From positions 1 through 24,131 of the forward strand of contig CAZMVD010000056.1 of assembly GCA_964569425.1 (NCBI GenBank): a DNA stretch of 24,131 nucleotides, given 5' to 3'. The translations under genes and the position numbers were made by a program. Shown here piece after piece: positions 1 to 6,465 of this stretch; the stretch's first letter is position 1, and the number at the start of each line of letters is the position of its first letter. Below the pieces are notes generated by a model. It had not been told where the DNA came from and made no database searches. It was given only the letters and a program-made list of their open reading frames with translations. This DNA is from JACQXM01 sp964569425 (GTDB lineage: Bacteria; Planctomycetota; Phycisphaerae; UBA1845).

Positions 1-640
1 AAACCCTGGAGATCAACCCTTGCTACCTCTTGATTCTCAAGACAGTCGCTCCGTGGCTCCGTGGCTTCGTGCCTTTCCTGTCCCTCCCGCCTCTCCCCTG
101 TTGCCTCATTGCCTCGCTGCCCTTTGCCCATTGGCGGGCCCGATATCCCTGGGTACCCGCGCCCCGCTCTCCCCAGGGCTACCCCCTCGCCCCAACATGG
201 AAATTGGCTGAACCTCCTTACCCCGCCTGAGCAATGGTATGTTCCTCCTTGCCCCACCGGGGCAATGGGCTGTAGCCACGGGTGCAGCGAGTTCGCCGAC
301 AGCGAGCGAGCGCAACCCGTGGACCCGTGGTCCTCTCCAGATTCTCCCGCCCCGAAGGGGCGGCGGAAATCCTCCCACCAGCGCGCCCGCACATCAACAG
401 CGCGCTAGCCCCCGCCCCGCGCGCTGGTACAATACTTCCGGAGTGGTCGACGGGTGCCATAGCCTGCTGCCGGCACGTCGTGGGGGATGCCGACAGAACC
501 GGCGTTCCCGTATTGGCCGCCCAGTATGGTGCTGACCGGTGGCACGGCCTTATTTCGCAAGACCGTGCCACGCCGCCGCTCATACCTTTGAGGCGAGCCG
601 CCCGACAACGGAATGCAGCGGTCGGGGCTGCGCGCCACCG
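1..640. repeat. Non-coding region with a cluster of GC-rich hairpins
   Basis: I see no convincing gene here. The stretch holds several separate inverted repeats: CCCTGGG/CCCAGGG (147-153 and 172-178), TTGCCCC/GGGGCAA with a 3-nt loop (249-265), CCACGGGT/ACCCGTGG (276-283 and 315-322), CCGCCCC/GGGGCGG with a GAA loop (347-363) and GGCACGG/CCGTGCC (541-547 and 563-569). The first 130 bases also contain degenerate TTGCCTCG-like octamers, the same family as the array at 5031-5190. The CCCTGGG hairpin resembles one in the repeats at 7913-8130 and 11137-11338. These look like REP-type intergenic repeats. Their function is unknown. Confidence 0.6.
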
Positions 641-690
641 ATGATGCTGAGCGTTCGGCATCATACGCCGTAATACGACCCAGGCTAAGA

Positions 691-1866
691 ATGAACAACG
701 AGGTATTCGAACAACTGCTCTACGAAGAAGAAAGTACGACGGTTGACTTCAAGACGGAACAGTATCGCTTCGCCAAGGCAACTGACGATGAGAAGTCCGA
801 ACTCTTGAAGGATATCCTCGGATTTGCCAATGCCTGGCGCCGGTCAGTAGCCTATATCCTCATCGGCGTGGAAGACGTTCGGGGTGGGCGGGGCAAAGTC
901 GTCGGTATCCCGCCAACCGACCATTTGCATGACCATTCGCTCCAGCAGTTCGTGAACAGCCTGACCAATCAGCCAATCCGTTTCCACTACGAGGCATTCG
1001 GATTCGAGGGGAAACAAGTTGGTATCATCAGCATCGACGAACAGACTCGCCCCATTTATCTCAAGAGGGATATCGGAAAGCTGGCGAAGGAAAAGGTTTA
1101 CGTTCGCCGAGGAAGTGCGACCGATCCCACCAAGCCAGCATCACTCGAAGAGATTGCTCAAATGCGCGTTGGTTCGGGGCAAATGGCCGCAGAATTGGTC
1201 GTGGAGTTTGGCCATAACGAACGGGATGATCCACTAGGGCCTCGGATCTCTTTGAATGCCGAGTTCTGCGAAATGCCGGCGCGGGGGACGATTCCCGATC
1301 TGCCGCGTCCGCAATACGGCCGTCAGTTCGTTACCGATCCCTTCAATCGTCCGAACGATGACTACATCCGTCAAATGGCCCACTTCGAGTTCATGCGCCG
1401 ACTTTTCCAGCCTGTCTGCCTGGTCGTGAAAAACGTCGGGCAAGTCGCCGCCACCAATGTACGGGCCGAACTGAAGGTCCCGACGAACATCGGCGTAGTT
1501 GTGGTGGATGCGTCCGAGATACCCCGTCCACCGAAACGCGCCGACTTTCCGGGCAATGGCGTTGTTACAGATTTGCGCCCTGCGTTTCGCCGCACTCCAG
1601 GCGTCGTGGTCATTGACAAGAACGCCGAGCGATTCCGGATTGAAATCGACTATGGCGATCTTCAACCGGGACGACAAGTTTGGTCGGACGACTTCTACAT
1701 CGGCAAGGGCGAGAGCGGAGACCTTTCTTTGTGCGGCTTGGTGTTTGCCGAGAATCTGCCTCAACCGAAGGATTTCGCACTTACTGTGTCGGTAAATGTG
1801 GCGAAAACAGCCAAGACCGTTGATGAATTGTGCTCGCTGTCCGGAGCGAAAGGACGAAACGACTAG
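691..1866 (+). CDS. AlbA_2 (Schlafen-like) domain protein with a beta-rich C-terminal region
   Basis: A 391-residue protein. Residues about 5-150 match the AlbA_2 (Schlafen AlbA-like) domain: an early EESTTVDFKTE segment, DILGFANAWRR followed by AYILIGVED, and YVRRGSATDPTKPAS near the domain end. These correspond to the family's E-x-K, FAN...IGV and RxGsst landmarks, although the usual Gly-Gly before IGV is replaced by RRSVAY. The family is linked to nucleic-acid or nucleotide binding and is frequent in accessory and defence-like loci; the substrate here is unknown. Residues about 165-391 look beta-rich and I do not recognise them. I chose the ATG at 691 because the domain starts just after it; an in-frame ATG at 613 would add 26 residues that read through a hairpin repeat. 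The SD is weak (AGG six bases upstream). No catalytic assignment is possible. Confidence 0.82.
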   Translation: MNNEVFEQLLYEEESTTVDFKTEQYRFAKATDDEKSELLKDILGFANAWRRSVAYILIGVEDVRGGRGKVVGIPPTDHLHDHSLQQFVNSLTNQPIRFHYEAFGFEGKQVGIISIDEQTRPIYLKRDIGKLAKEKVYVRRGSATDPTKPASLEEIAQMRVGSGQMAAELVVEFGHNERDDPLGPRISLNAEFCEMPARGTIPDLPRPQYGRQFVTDPFNRPNDDYIRQMAHFEFMRRLFQPVCLVVKNVGQVAATNVRAELKVPTNIGVVVVDASEIPRPPKRADFPGNGVVTDLRPAFRRTPGVVVIDKNAERFRIEIDYGDLQPGRQVWSDDFYIGKGESGDLSLCGLVFAENLPQPKDFALTVSVNVAKTAKTVDELCSLSGAKGRND

Positions 1867-1970
1867 TGCCGGATGCCATGGCCTGCTGTGCTGCTTCAGT
1901 CGGAATTGGAGTTTCCCGCCGTTCTGGGTAGGGTTGGCCCAAGCACACTCTTCCTCAATTGAAACCCGCC

Positions 1971-2318
1971 ATGAACACTGATCTCCCCAGCAAGGCCCGA
2001 CCGCCCTTTGACCAGTCCCTGGCAGACACATATGTGGGGAAGACCATTCTCGTCGGGCTGACCACGCTCGACAGCGACGGCCAACTGCTGGAGCAGACGC
2101 AGCTTCACGGCGTCATCGAATCCGCCACGCCGGATGGCATTCACATTTCCCTTCGCGGGTTGCACGCGGGAAATTCCTGGGTCATGCCCCCTTCCCTCGA
2201 CGCCATTTATGCAGCCAATCCCGGAACATACCGCCTGCGCAGCACCGGTGAAGAAATCGAAGACCCCGACCTCCTCTCCACCTGGACGCTCACCCGGCCG
2301 CCGGAGAATCAACAGTAG
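1971..2318 (+). CDS. Small hypothetical protein, 115 residues
   Basis: A short acidic, probably cytosolic protein with no signal peptide or membrane segment. It reads as a compact alpha/beta or all-beta domain: TYVGKTILVGLTTLD, then LHGVIESATPDGIHISL, then NSWVMPPSLDAIYAANPG, then YRLRSTGEEIEDPDLLSTW. I do not know a named family. The even, soluble, single-domain character and the company of other small unknown genes would suit an immunity or accessory protein, but that is inference only. The start is taken at ATG 1971; an in-frame TTG at 1959 is possible, and no good Shine-Dalgarno sequence decides between them. It follows the AlbA_2 gene by about 100 bases on the same strand, so co-transcription is possible. 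Confidence 0.65.
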   Translation: MNTDLPSKARPPFDQSLADTYVGKTILVGLTTLDSDGQLLEQTQLHGVIESATPDGIHISLRGLHAGNSWVMPPSLDAIYAANPGTYRLRSTGEEIEDPDLLSTWTLTRPPENQQ

Positions 2319-2617
2319 CCTTCCGGGTGGCTTCCGCCGAACGTCGCATCGAGTCCCACTCGGCCGCACCGGGCCGTTCGTAAGCCCAACCGTCTCGGAC
2401 CGACGCCCCGTCGAAGTACTCATGCGCCTTCCAGCCACACTTCGGCAGGCGGTTCCTTGTCGCGACCAACGCTACCGTGTAGGCTAATTCAAGAAACCGG
2501 ACCAGTTCCGATGGAGGAGTGAGTTTCACGATGCCAGCCTATTGGTGCTCTTCCCGTCATCGGTCGGTGATGAAAAAGTCCGCTATACGTTTCAAGGAAT
2601 AGCTTGGAGTGTTGAAG
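2319..2617. other. Short inter-gene stretch without a convincing gene
   Basis: Between the 115-residue protein and the frameshifted gene I see no clear gene on the plus strand. A minus-strand frame (2290-2529, GTG start, 79 residues) begins with PSELVRFLELAYTVA, which faintly recalls the N-terminus of some transposases, but it is short, overlaps the upstream gene and has no partner segment. Confidence 0.35.
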
Positions 2618-2952
2618 ATGCAAATCAGAATCGACTCCTCAGACTTCGACAGAAGGCAGATCAAATTGATTGAGATCATCGCCCGCGAAACCAAGGAAGC
2701 ATTCGAGAGTATCGGAGTTTCCGGAGAGCGACTTCGCAAAGCCGTCGAACAGCTCGCCTTCTCGATTGCGGCCATCCTCGACGCCAGCGTAATCATGGAA
2801 CTCGACGGCAAGCCGCTGCTGCCCTCCAAACGTTCGCCAATGACGAAAAGTACGAAGTGATCGTAGCGGAAGAAGGAGGTTCTTGGACGCACGAATATGC
2901 ACATTACACGGTGGAACGAGTCTCCGAAGAACCCGATTTGGCAAAGCAATAA
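2618..2952 (+). pseudogene. Small hypothetical protein gene split by a -1 frameshift near 2818
   Basis: The first frame starts at ATG 2618 with a good SD (GGAG at 2606-2609) and runs MQIRIDSSDF... to AAILDASVIMELDGKPLL, then stops at 2858-2860 after an unlike tail. The frame one base back is open from about 2818 to a TAA at 2950-2952 and encodes ALQTFANDEKYEVIVAEE followed by GGSWTHEYAHYTVERVSEE, which continues the protein naturally. Joined, it is about 111 residues. The change needs one base missing (or two extra) around 2815-2824, a CCGCTGCTGCCC stretch. This could be a real inactivating mutation, an assembly error or, less likely, programmed frameshifting, as I see no slippery heptamer. 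No family is recognised; the protein is small, soluble and acidic. Confidence 0.6.
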
Positions 2953-2982
2953 TGCTAACCGCCCAGTCAATCGCCTAGGGCC

Positions 2983-3849
2983 ATGAAAGTGTCCACAGTA
3001 CTGGCTTGCGCATTTCCGCTCCTTGTCGCCACTGCCATCTACTTCTTGGTTCCCGTTGCGGTGCCTGCAATTCCCGTTCATTCACGACGGTATGACCCGC
3101 GGCCTGAAACAGCACCACTCACGAGAAAGCAGCACCTGGCACTGAATGCTCCCTACCTGTTGGCCTCCTTCGCACTCACCATCCCCTTGGGCCTGATTCA
3201 GCAGGCACTATTCCATGTTAGGGACCATGATTCATCCGCTTTTTCTCACCGGATGACCGATGACACGCTCTATGCGTTTCTACCGGCAGTATTTCTTGGG
3301 CTACTGGCGGCTTTTCCACTGTCTGTACGGGTCATGGTTTGGTATTTCACCTCGGCGATGCCCCTGATTCTCGATCGCCCCGACCGGAGCTGCGTGCGCG
3401 AATCGCTGCGTCAGTCTCTCCGGCTCTTTCCTCGACTCTTGTGGACCACCGCTGCGCTCCTGACCGCCATGAACTTCCTTGCCTTCAATGCGTTCGTTCA
3501 GCTTCACGCCGGAGAGCTGCGCTACAACGCATTTTTCGGCTGCCGCACATACCAGTACCGCATCGCGGACATTCGCGAACTGACCGTACACTTGCGCAGG
3601 GTTACACCGATCGGAACGACAGTGAATCGACCTTGGGTCGAGATCCAGTTGGCCAATGGAGTGACAGTCGACACCTATTACCTCATTGAACCGAAACAGA
3701 TTCCGTTGCTGATTGCTGCCATAGAAGTGGACCCTAACTTTCGGGGGCGAGTGCGTCGATCGGGAGACGTCGACTTGCCATTGGCCTGCTTGGCGCCACC
3801 TCTCCAGGATCTCATTGACGGTCGAGGAATCAAGGATCAAGGCCCATGA
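2983..3849 (+). CDS. Hypothetical membrane protein, four predicted helices, coupled to the next gene
   Basis: A 288-residue integral membrane protein. Hydrophobic segments lie at about residues 5-28, 54-76, 97-120 and 152-172. After the last helix, residues about 180-250 form a soluble domain (YNAFFGCRTYQYRIADIREL..., VEIQLANGVTVDTYYL...) that resembles bacterial PH-like domains in rhythm: short strands, a DIRELTV segment, then a terminal helix with PLLIAAIE. That resemblance is weak. Its stop codon overlaps the ATG of the next gene in the sequence ATGA (3846-3849), so the two are very probably translated together and may act in one membrane complex. The function is unknown. The start at 2983 gives a plausible first membrane segment and follows an AGGG. 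Confidence 0.68.
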   Translation: MKVSTVLACAFPLLVATAIYFLVPVAVPAIPVHSRRYDPRPETAPLTRKQHLALNAPYLLASFALTIPLGLIQQALFHVRDHDSSAFSHRMTDDTLYAFLPAVFLGLLAAFPLSVRVMVWYFTSAMPLILDRPDRSCVRESLRQSLRLFPRLLWTTAALLTAMNFLAFNAFVQLHAGELRYNAFFGCRTYQYRIADIRELTVHLRRVTPIGTTVNRPWVEIQLANGVTVDTYYLIEPKQIPLLIAAIEVDPNFRGRVRRSGDVDLPLACLAPPLQDLIDGRGIKDQGP

Positions 3850-4649
3850 CCCACCCCTCCCCCCTCTGGCCCACCCTCCGCTGGCTCGCCATCCTGCCCG
3901 CTGCGTGGCTGTCCTACAGAGCAGTCCTCTATTTCTGGCACTTCGCCTTGGACTTCGGCCCCATTCCCTGGGAATTGGCCGAATCCATGGTCGCCCTGCT
4001 CTGGGGACTGTTGGCCGTCCTTTCCGCGGCGCTGCTCGCCCCGCGGCATCGGCTCTTCGTCGCCAAAGTATCGTGGCTCGTCGTCGCTATCGCCGCGTCC
4101 GTCTACCTGCGTTTCCCTTTTCTTCCCACCGTGCTCGGCGGTGCGTTTTCACTGGCGCTGGTAACCTGGTGGGTCAACCCGCGCCGCACCCGCCGCAACA
4201 CCGCGCGCGTCGCCACGGCCGCCGGTGTCGTGTTGTTCGCACTCGCCGGCGTGGCCTACGCCCGCTACGTCGATTGGCCCGCCCGCCCCGACGACCCGCA
4301 CCAGCACCCCGCCCAGGGACTCGGGGCCGATGCGCCGCCCGTGACTGCGTTCTACCATTACACCCTTGGGGGCCAGATCGACTGGCAGTATCTCTGGCGA
4401 ATCGATGCCCCTCCGGACGCCATCGCCCAGATCGTGACCGACTTCCGCCTTCGCCCGGCAGAGGCCGTCCCCGACGCCTTTTGGCACATGCCCCCGCACT
4501 ATTGGCCGCGCTCCCTCCCGCCGGGCGCCGCCGCCTGGCAGAGCCGCTGGTTCACCGCCACCGAGCGCGGCGCAGACGGGCAGCACTACTTCCTGCTTCA
4601 CGACCCCGCCCAGAACCGCGCCTACGTCTGGGTGCACGAAAACTTCTGA
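3846..4649 (+). CDS. Hypothetical membrane protein, about five predicted helices, with C-terminal soluble domain
   Basis: A 267-residue protein starting inside the ATGA overlap with the preceding membrane-protein gene. Hydrophobic stretches at about residues 13-31, 45-64, 74-90, 94-110 and 122-139 suggest five membrane helices, with an Arg-rich turn (NPRRTRRNTAR) between the last two. Residues 140-267 are soluble and rich in Trp, His and Pro (YHYTLGGQIDWQYLWRIDAP, AFWHMPPHYWPRSLPPGA), possibly exposed on one face of the membrane. No enzyme motif or named family is evident. Codon use is more GC-rich than in the upstream gene. A longer plus-strand frame overlaps it from 3815 but encodes Arg/Pro-rich sequence typical of a shadow frame. 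Confidence 0.66.
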   Translation: MTHPSPLWPTLRWLAILPAAWLSYRAVLYFWHFALDFGPIPWELAESMVALLWGLLAVLSAALLAPRHRLFVAKVSWLVVAIAASVYLRFPFLPTVLGGAFSLALVTWWVNPRRTRRNTARVATAAGVVLFALAGVAYARYVDWPARPDDPHQHPAQGLGADAPPVTAFYHYTLGGQIDWQYLWRIDAPPDAIAQIVTDFRLRPAEAVPDAFWHMPPHYWPRSLPPGAAAWQSRWFTATERGADGQHYFLLHDPAQNRAYVWVHENF

Positions 4650-4674
4650 GCAGCGACTTCCCAAAGAGAACCTC

Positions 4675-4730
4675 GCATTCCGCAATCCGCGATCAGCGTC
4701 CCGCATTCCGCATTAAGCATTCTGCATTCC
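4675..4730. repeat. Short GCATTC repeat cluster
   Basis: Five GCATT(C/A) motifs occur within 56 bases (4675, 4703, 4710, 4717 and 4724), the last three spaced exactly seven bases apart. This is a degenerate short tandem repeat right after the membrane-protein gene. No function can be assigned. Confidence 0.6.
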
Positions 4731-4885
4731 CCCGCCGCGCTGGACACTTGAAAAGCACCCTTTCCCGCACCAGCCGCAGCGGAAACCCTAACATGCACCT
4801 ACCTTCAAATGCACGTCCTATAATATTTCGCCCGATAACTCCATGCCTTGCGCACCAAATAACCGACGCGGACCTAGCGCAAACT

Positions 4886-4901
4886 TGTTTCACGTGAAAC
4901 A
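4886..4901. promoter_or_regulatory. parS: parS-like ParB-binding palindrome
   Basis: The 16 bases TGTTTCACGTGAAACA form a perfect palindrome and match the widely conserved chromosomal parS consensus (TGTTNCACGTGAAACA) at every fixed position. parS is the nucleation site for ParB/Spo0J and is loaded with ParB for chromosome segregation; most lie near the replication origin. The site sits in a non-coding, locally AT-richer stretch (about 4790-4915). No parA, parB, dnaA or rsmG gene is visible in this window, so an origin-proximal position is inference only. Confidence 0.78.
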
Positions 4902-4942
4902 TTCCCATTTTAACATCCCCGCCGCTCGCCACCCCCGGCCCT

Positions 4943-4961
4943 CCCCCCTTCCCGAGGGGGG
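4943..4961. repeat. CCCCCC/GGGGGG hairpin
   Basis: CCCCCC (4943-4948) and GGGGGG (4956-4961) flank a 7-base loop, and a further run of G follows at 4968-4973 after ACTTAA. It is a strongly GC-rich inverted repeat in non-coding DNA, of the kind dispersed in planctomycete genomes. It lacks a T-run and so is not a canonical terminator. Confidence 0.5.
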
Positions 4962-5030
4962 ACTTAAGGGGGGTGGTCGTTTTCGTCTCTCGCCTCGCCC
5001 TCTGCCGCCTGATGCCTGTCGCCTCGCCCT

Positions 5031-5190
5031 TGCCTTGTTGCCTTGCTGCCTCGTTGCCTCGCTGCCTCGTTGCCTTGTTGCCTTGCTGCCTCGTTGCCTT
5101 GTTGCCTTGCTGCCTTGCTGCCTCGTTGCCTCGCTTTCTTGCTGCCTTGTTGCCTCGCTTTCTTGCTGCCTTGTTGCCTCGCTGCCTCGC
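5031..5190. repeat. Octamer tandem array, 20 units of TGCCTYGY
   Basis: Twenty back-to-back 8-base units can be read from 5031 to 5190, with consensus TGCCT(C/T)G(C/T). Most differences are C/T choices at positions 6 and 8; two units read TTTCTTGC. Because eight is not a multiple of three, every frame stays open and yields artificial repeats such as LPCCLVAS or QQGNKATR, which should not be called genes. The array is in the non-coding region upstream of the EamA exporter. Similar but degenerate octamers occur at about 85-130. Slippage would make it length-variable between strains. Confidence 0.85.
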
Positions 5191-5195
5191 CCCGC

Positions 5196-5225
5196 TTTCG
5201 GCGTTTCGGTTTTCGGCGTTTCGGC
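5196..5225. repeat. Two tandem 15-base TTTCGGCGTTTCGG units
   Basis: The motif TTTCGGCGTTTCGG occurs at 5196-5209 and again at 5211-5224, directly after the octamer array and just before the exporter's putative -10 box. No role is known. Confidence 0.6.
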
Positions 5226-5243
5226 TTTCTCCCCTCCCTCTGC

Positions 5244-5249
5244 TATAAT
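5244..5249 (+). promoter_or_regulatory. Possible -10 box (TATAAT) for the EamA exporter
   Basis: A perfect TATAAT lies 64 bases upstream of the GTG start of the exporter. The matching -35 region, about 17 bases upstream, falls in the TTTCGG repeat and has no good TTGACA match, so this is a one-element promoter guess. Confidence 0.35.
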
Positions 5250-5313
5250 CCCCCGGCGAGCTTCCTCCAGGGCTCTCGATGTCCCCTGGCCATTTGAACG
5301 AAAGGCGACCTGC

Positions 5314-6381
5314 GTGACCGTTACCCCTGCGCGCTCTCCCTCCGTCATTGCTCTCGTCGCTGCGTTCGCCGCTATTTACGTCATCTGGGGCTCGACCTAC
5401 TTCGCCATTCGCGTGGCCATCGAAACGATCCCGCCGTTCCTGATGGCCGGGCTGCGTTTCCTCTTCGCCGGCGCCGTTCTTTATGCCTGGTGCCGCTGGC
5501 GCGGCGCGCCCGCCCCCAGTCGCCGCCATTGGCTCAGTGCGACCATCATCGGTGGGCTGCTGCTGCTCGGGGGCAACGGCGGCGTGGTCTGGTCTGAGCA
5601 GTTCGTTCCTTCGGGCATCGCGGCGTTGATCGTCGCCACGGTTCCCCTGTGGCTGGTGCTGCTCAACTGGCTGGGCTCGGCCGGCCAGCGGCCCGGCATC
5701 GCCGAGGTCGTCGGCGTGGCCCTGGGTTTCACCGGCATGATTCTGCTGGTGCAGATGGGCGGCGACGACGGCGGTGAACCGCTGCACCGCGTCGGCGCGA
5801 TCGTGCTGCTTTTCGCCACGCTCTCCTGGTCGGTGGGTTCGCTCTATTCGCGCCGCGCGCCGCTGCCCTCTTCGCCGCTGGTGGCGACGGGCATGGAAAT
5901 GCTCGCGGGCGGTGCTTTGCTGACGGTCGCGGGAACCGTGGCCGGAGAGTGGCCGCGTTTTGCGCCGAGTGCGATGTCGTTTCGTTCGCTGGCGGCGGTT
6001 TTGTACTTGATCGTGTTCGGCTCGCTGGTGGCGTTCACCGCGTACATGTGGCTGCTGCGTGTCACCACGCCGGCGCGCGTCGCCACGTATGCGTACGTCA
6101 ACCCCATCGTCGCGCTGCTGCTGGGCTGGGGTTTTGCGGGCGAGCCGCTGACGGCGCGCACGCTGCTGGCGAGCGCGGTGATTCTGCTGGGCGTAGTGGT
6201 GACGATCACTTATCGCGGTGCGCCACCCGCCGCAGCGGCATCAACGCCGACGGTGGTCGCTGCGGCATCGAGCGCTTTGGCAAGGGGAACAATCGATGCG
6301 GCAGCGCCGGCCGTGTGTCATCCACTTGACACTATTCCGGAGGCTGTTCCTGCCGGCTCATGCAACGACGATGCCGCCTGA
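5314..6381 (+). CDS. EamA/DMT-superfamily permease (YedA-like exporter)
   Basis: A 355-residue inner-membrane protein with about ten hydrophobic helices in two EamA repeats. The N-terminal signature AAIYVIWGSTYFAIRVAIETIPPFLMAGLRF is characteristic of drug/metabolite transporter exporters. GGNGGVVWSEQFVPSGIAAL, ATLSWSVGSLYSRR and the second-repeat TPARVATYAYVNPIVALLLGW are typical too. Such permeases export amino acids, metabolites or toxic compounds; the substrate cannot be deduced. GTG 5314 is chosen because the protein begins only about ten residues before the first helix and GAAAGG lies upstream at suitable spacing. Longer upstream frames would run through the octamer repeat and parS. The last ~45 residues (APPAAAASTPT... 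to the end) extend past the final helix and are low-complexity. The gene converges on the TPR lipoprotein gene 84 bases away. Confidence 0.9.
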   Translation: MTVTPARSPSVIALVAAFAAIYVIWGSTYFAIRVAIETIPPFLMAGLRFLFAGAVLYAWCRWRGAPAPSRRHWLSATIIGGLLLLGGNGGVVWSEQFVPSGIAALIVATVPLWLVLLNWLGSAGQRPGIAEVVGVALGFTGMILLVQMGGDDGGEPLHRVGAIVLLFATLSWSVGSLYSRRAPLPSSPLVATGMEMLAGGALLTVAGTVAGEWPRFAPSAMSFRSLAAVLYLIVFGSLVAFTAYMWLLRVTTPARVATYAYVNPIVALLLGWGFAGEPLTARTLLASAVILLGVVVTITYRGAPPAAAASTPTVVAAASSALARGTIDAAAPAVCHPLDTIPEAVPAGSCNDDAA

Positions 6382-6407
6382 TCGACTCTTCGGACAACCG
6401 GCCGGCC

Positions 6408-6421
6408 GCCGAATTTTCGGC
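6408..6421. terminator. Possible short hairpin between convergent genes
   Basis: GCCGAA-TT-TTCGGC can fold in the 84-base gap between two convergent genes. There is no clear T-run on either side, so a bidirectional terminator role is only suggested by position. Confidence 0.22.
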
Positions 6422-6465
6422 CTTCCGCCGGACCCTCGTGCGCGCCGCGCGAGTCGCGCGAACTT

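Noticed and set aside
600..664. Integron attC-like sequence (GCCCGAC...GTTCGGC with a palindromic middle, plus ATGATGC/GCATCAT).
   Set aside because: The two outer boxes do not complement each other well, each breaks the consensus by a base, no second attC follows the next genes (the 2952-2983 gap is too short), and no integrase is visible.
405..698. Minus-strand frame of 97 codons upstream of the AlbA_2 gene.
   Set aside because: It runs through two hairpin repeats, and its protein is Arg/Ser-rich with no recognisable structure.
2290..2529. Minus-strand 79-codon frame beginning PSELVRFLELAYTVA.
   Set aside because: GTG start, short, overlaps the upstream gene's 3' end and lacks any catalytic segment; only a faint similarity to transposase N-termini.
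3815..4897. Long plus-strand frame over the second membrane-protein gene.
   Set aside because: Arg/Pro-rich composition typical of an out-of-phase frame in GC-rich DNA; the 3846 frame has membrane helices and start coupling.
4693..5787. Long open frames across the octamer array on both strands.
   Set aside because: They are produced by the 8-base repeat, which leaves all frames open; the peptides are low-complexity repeats without start context.
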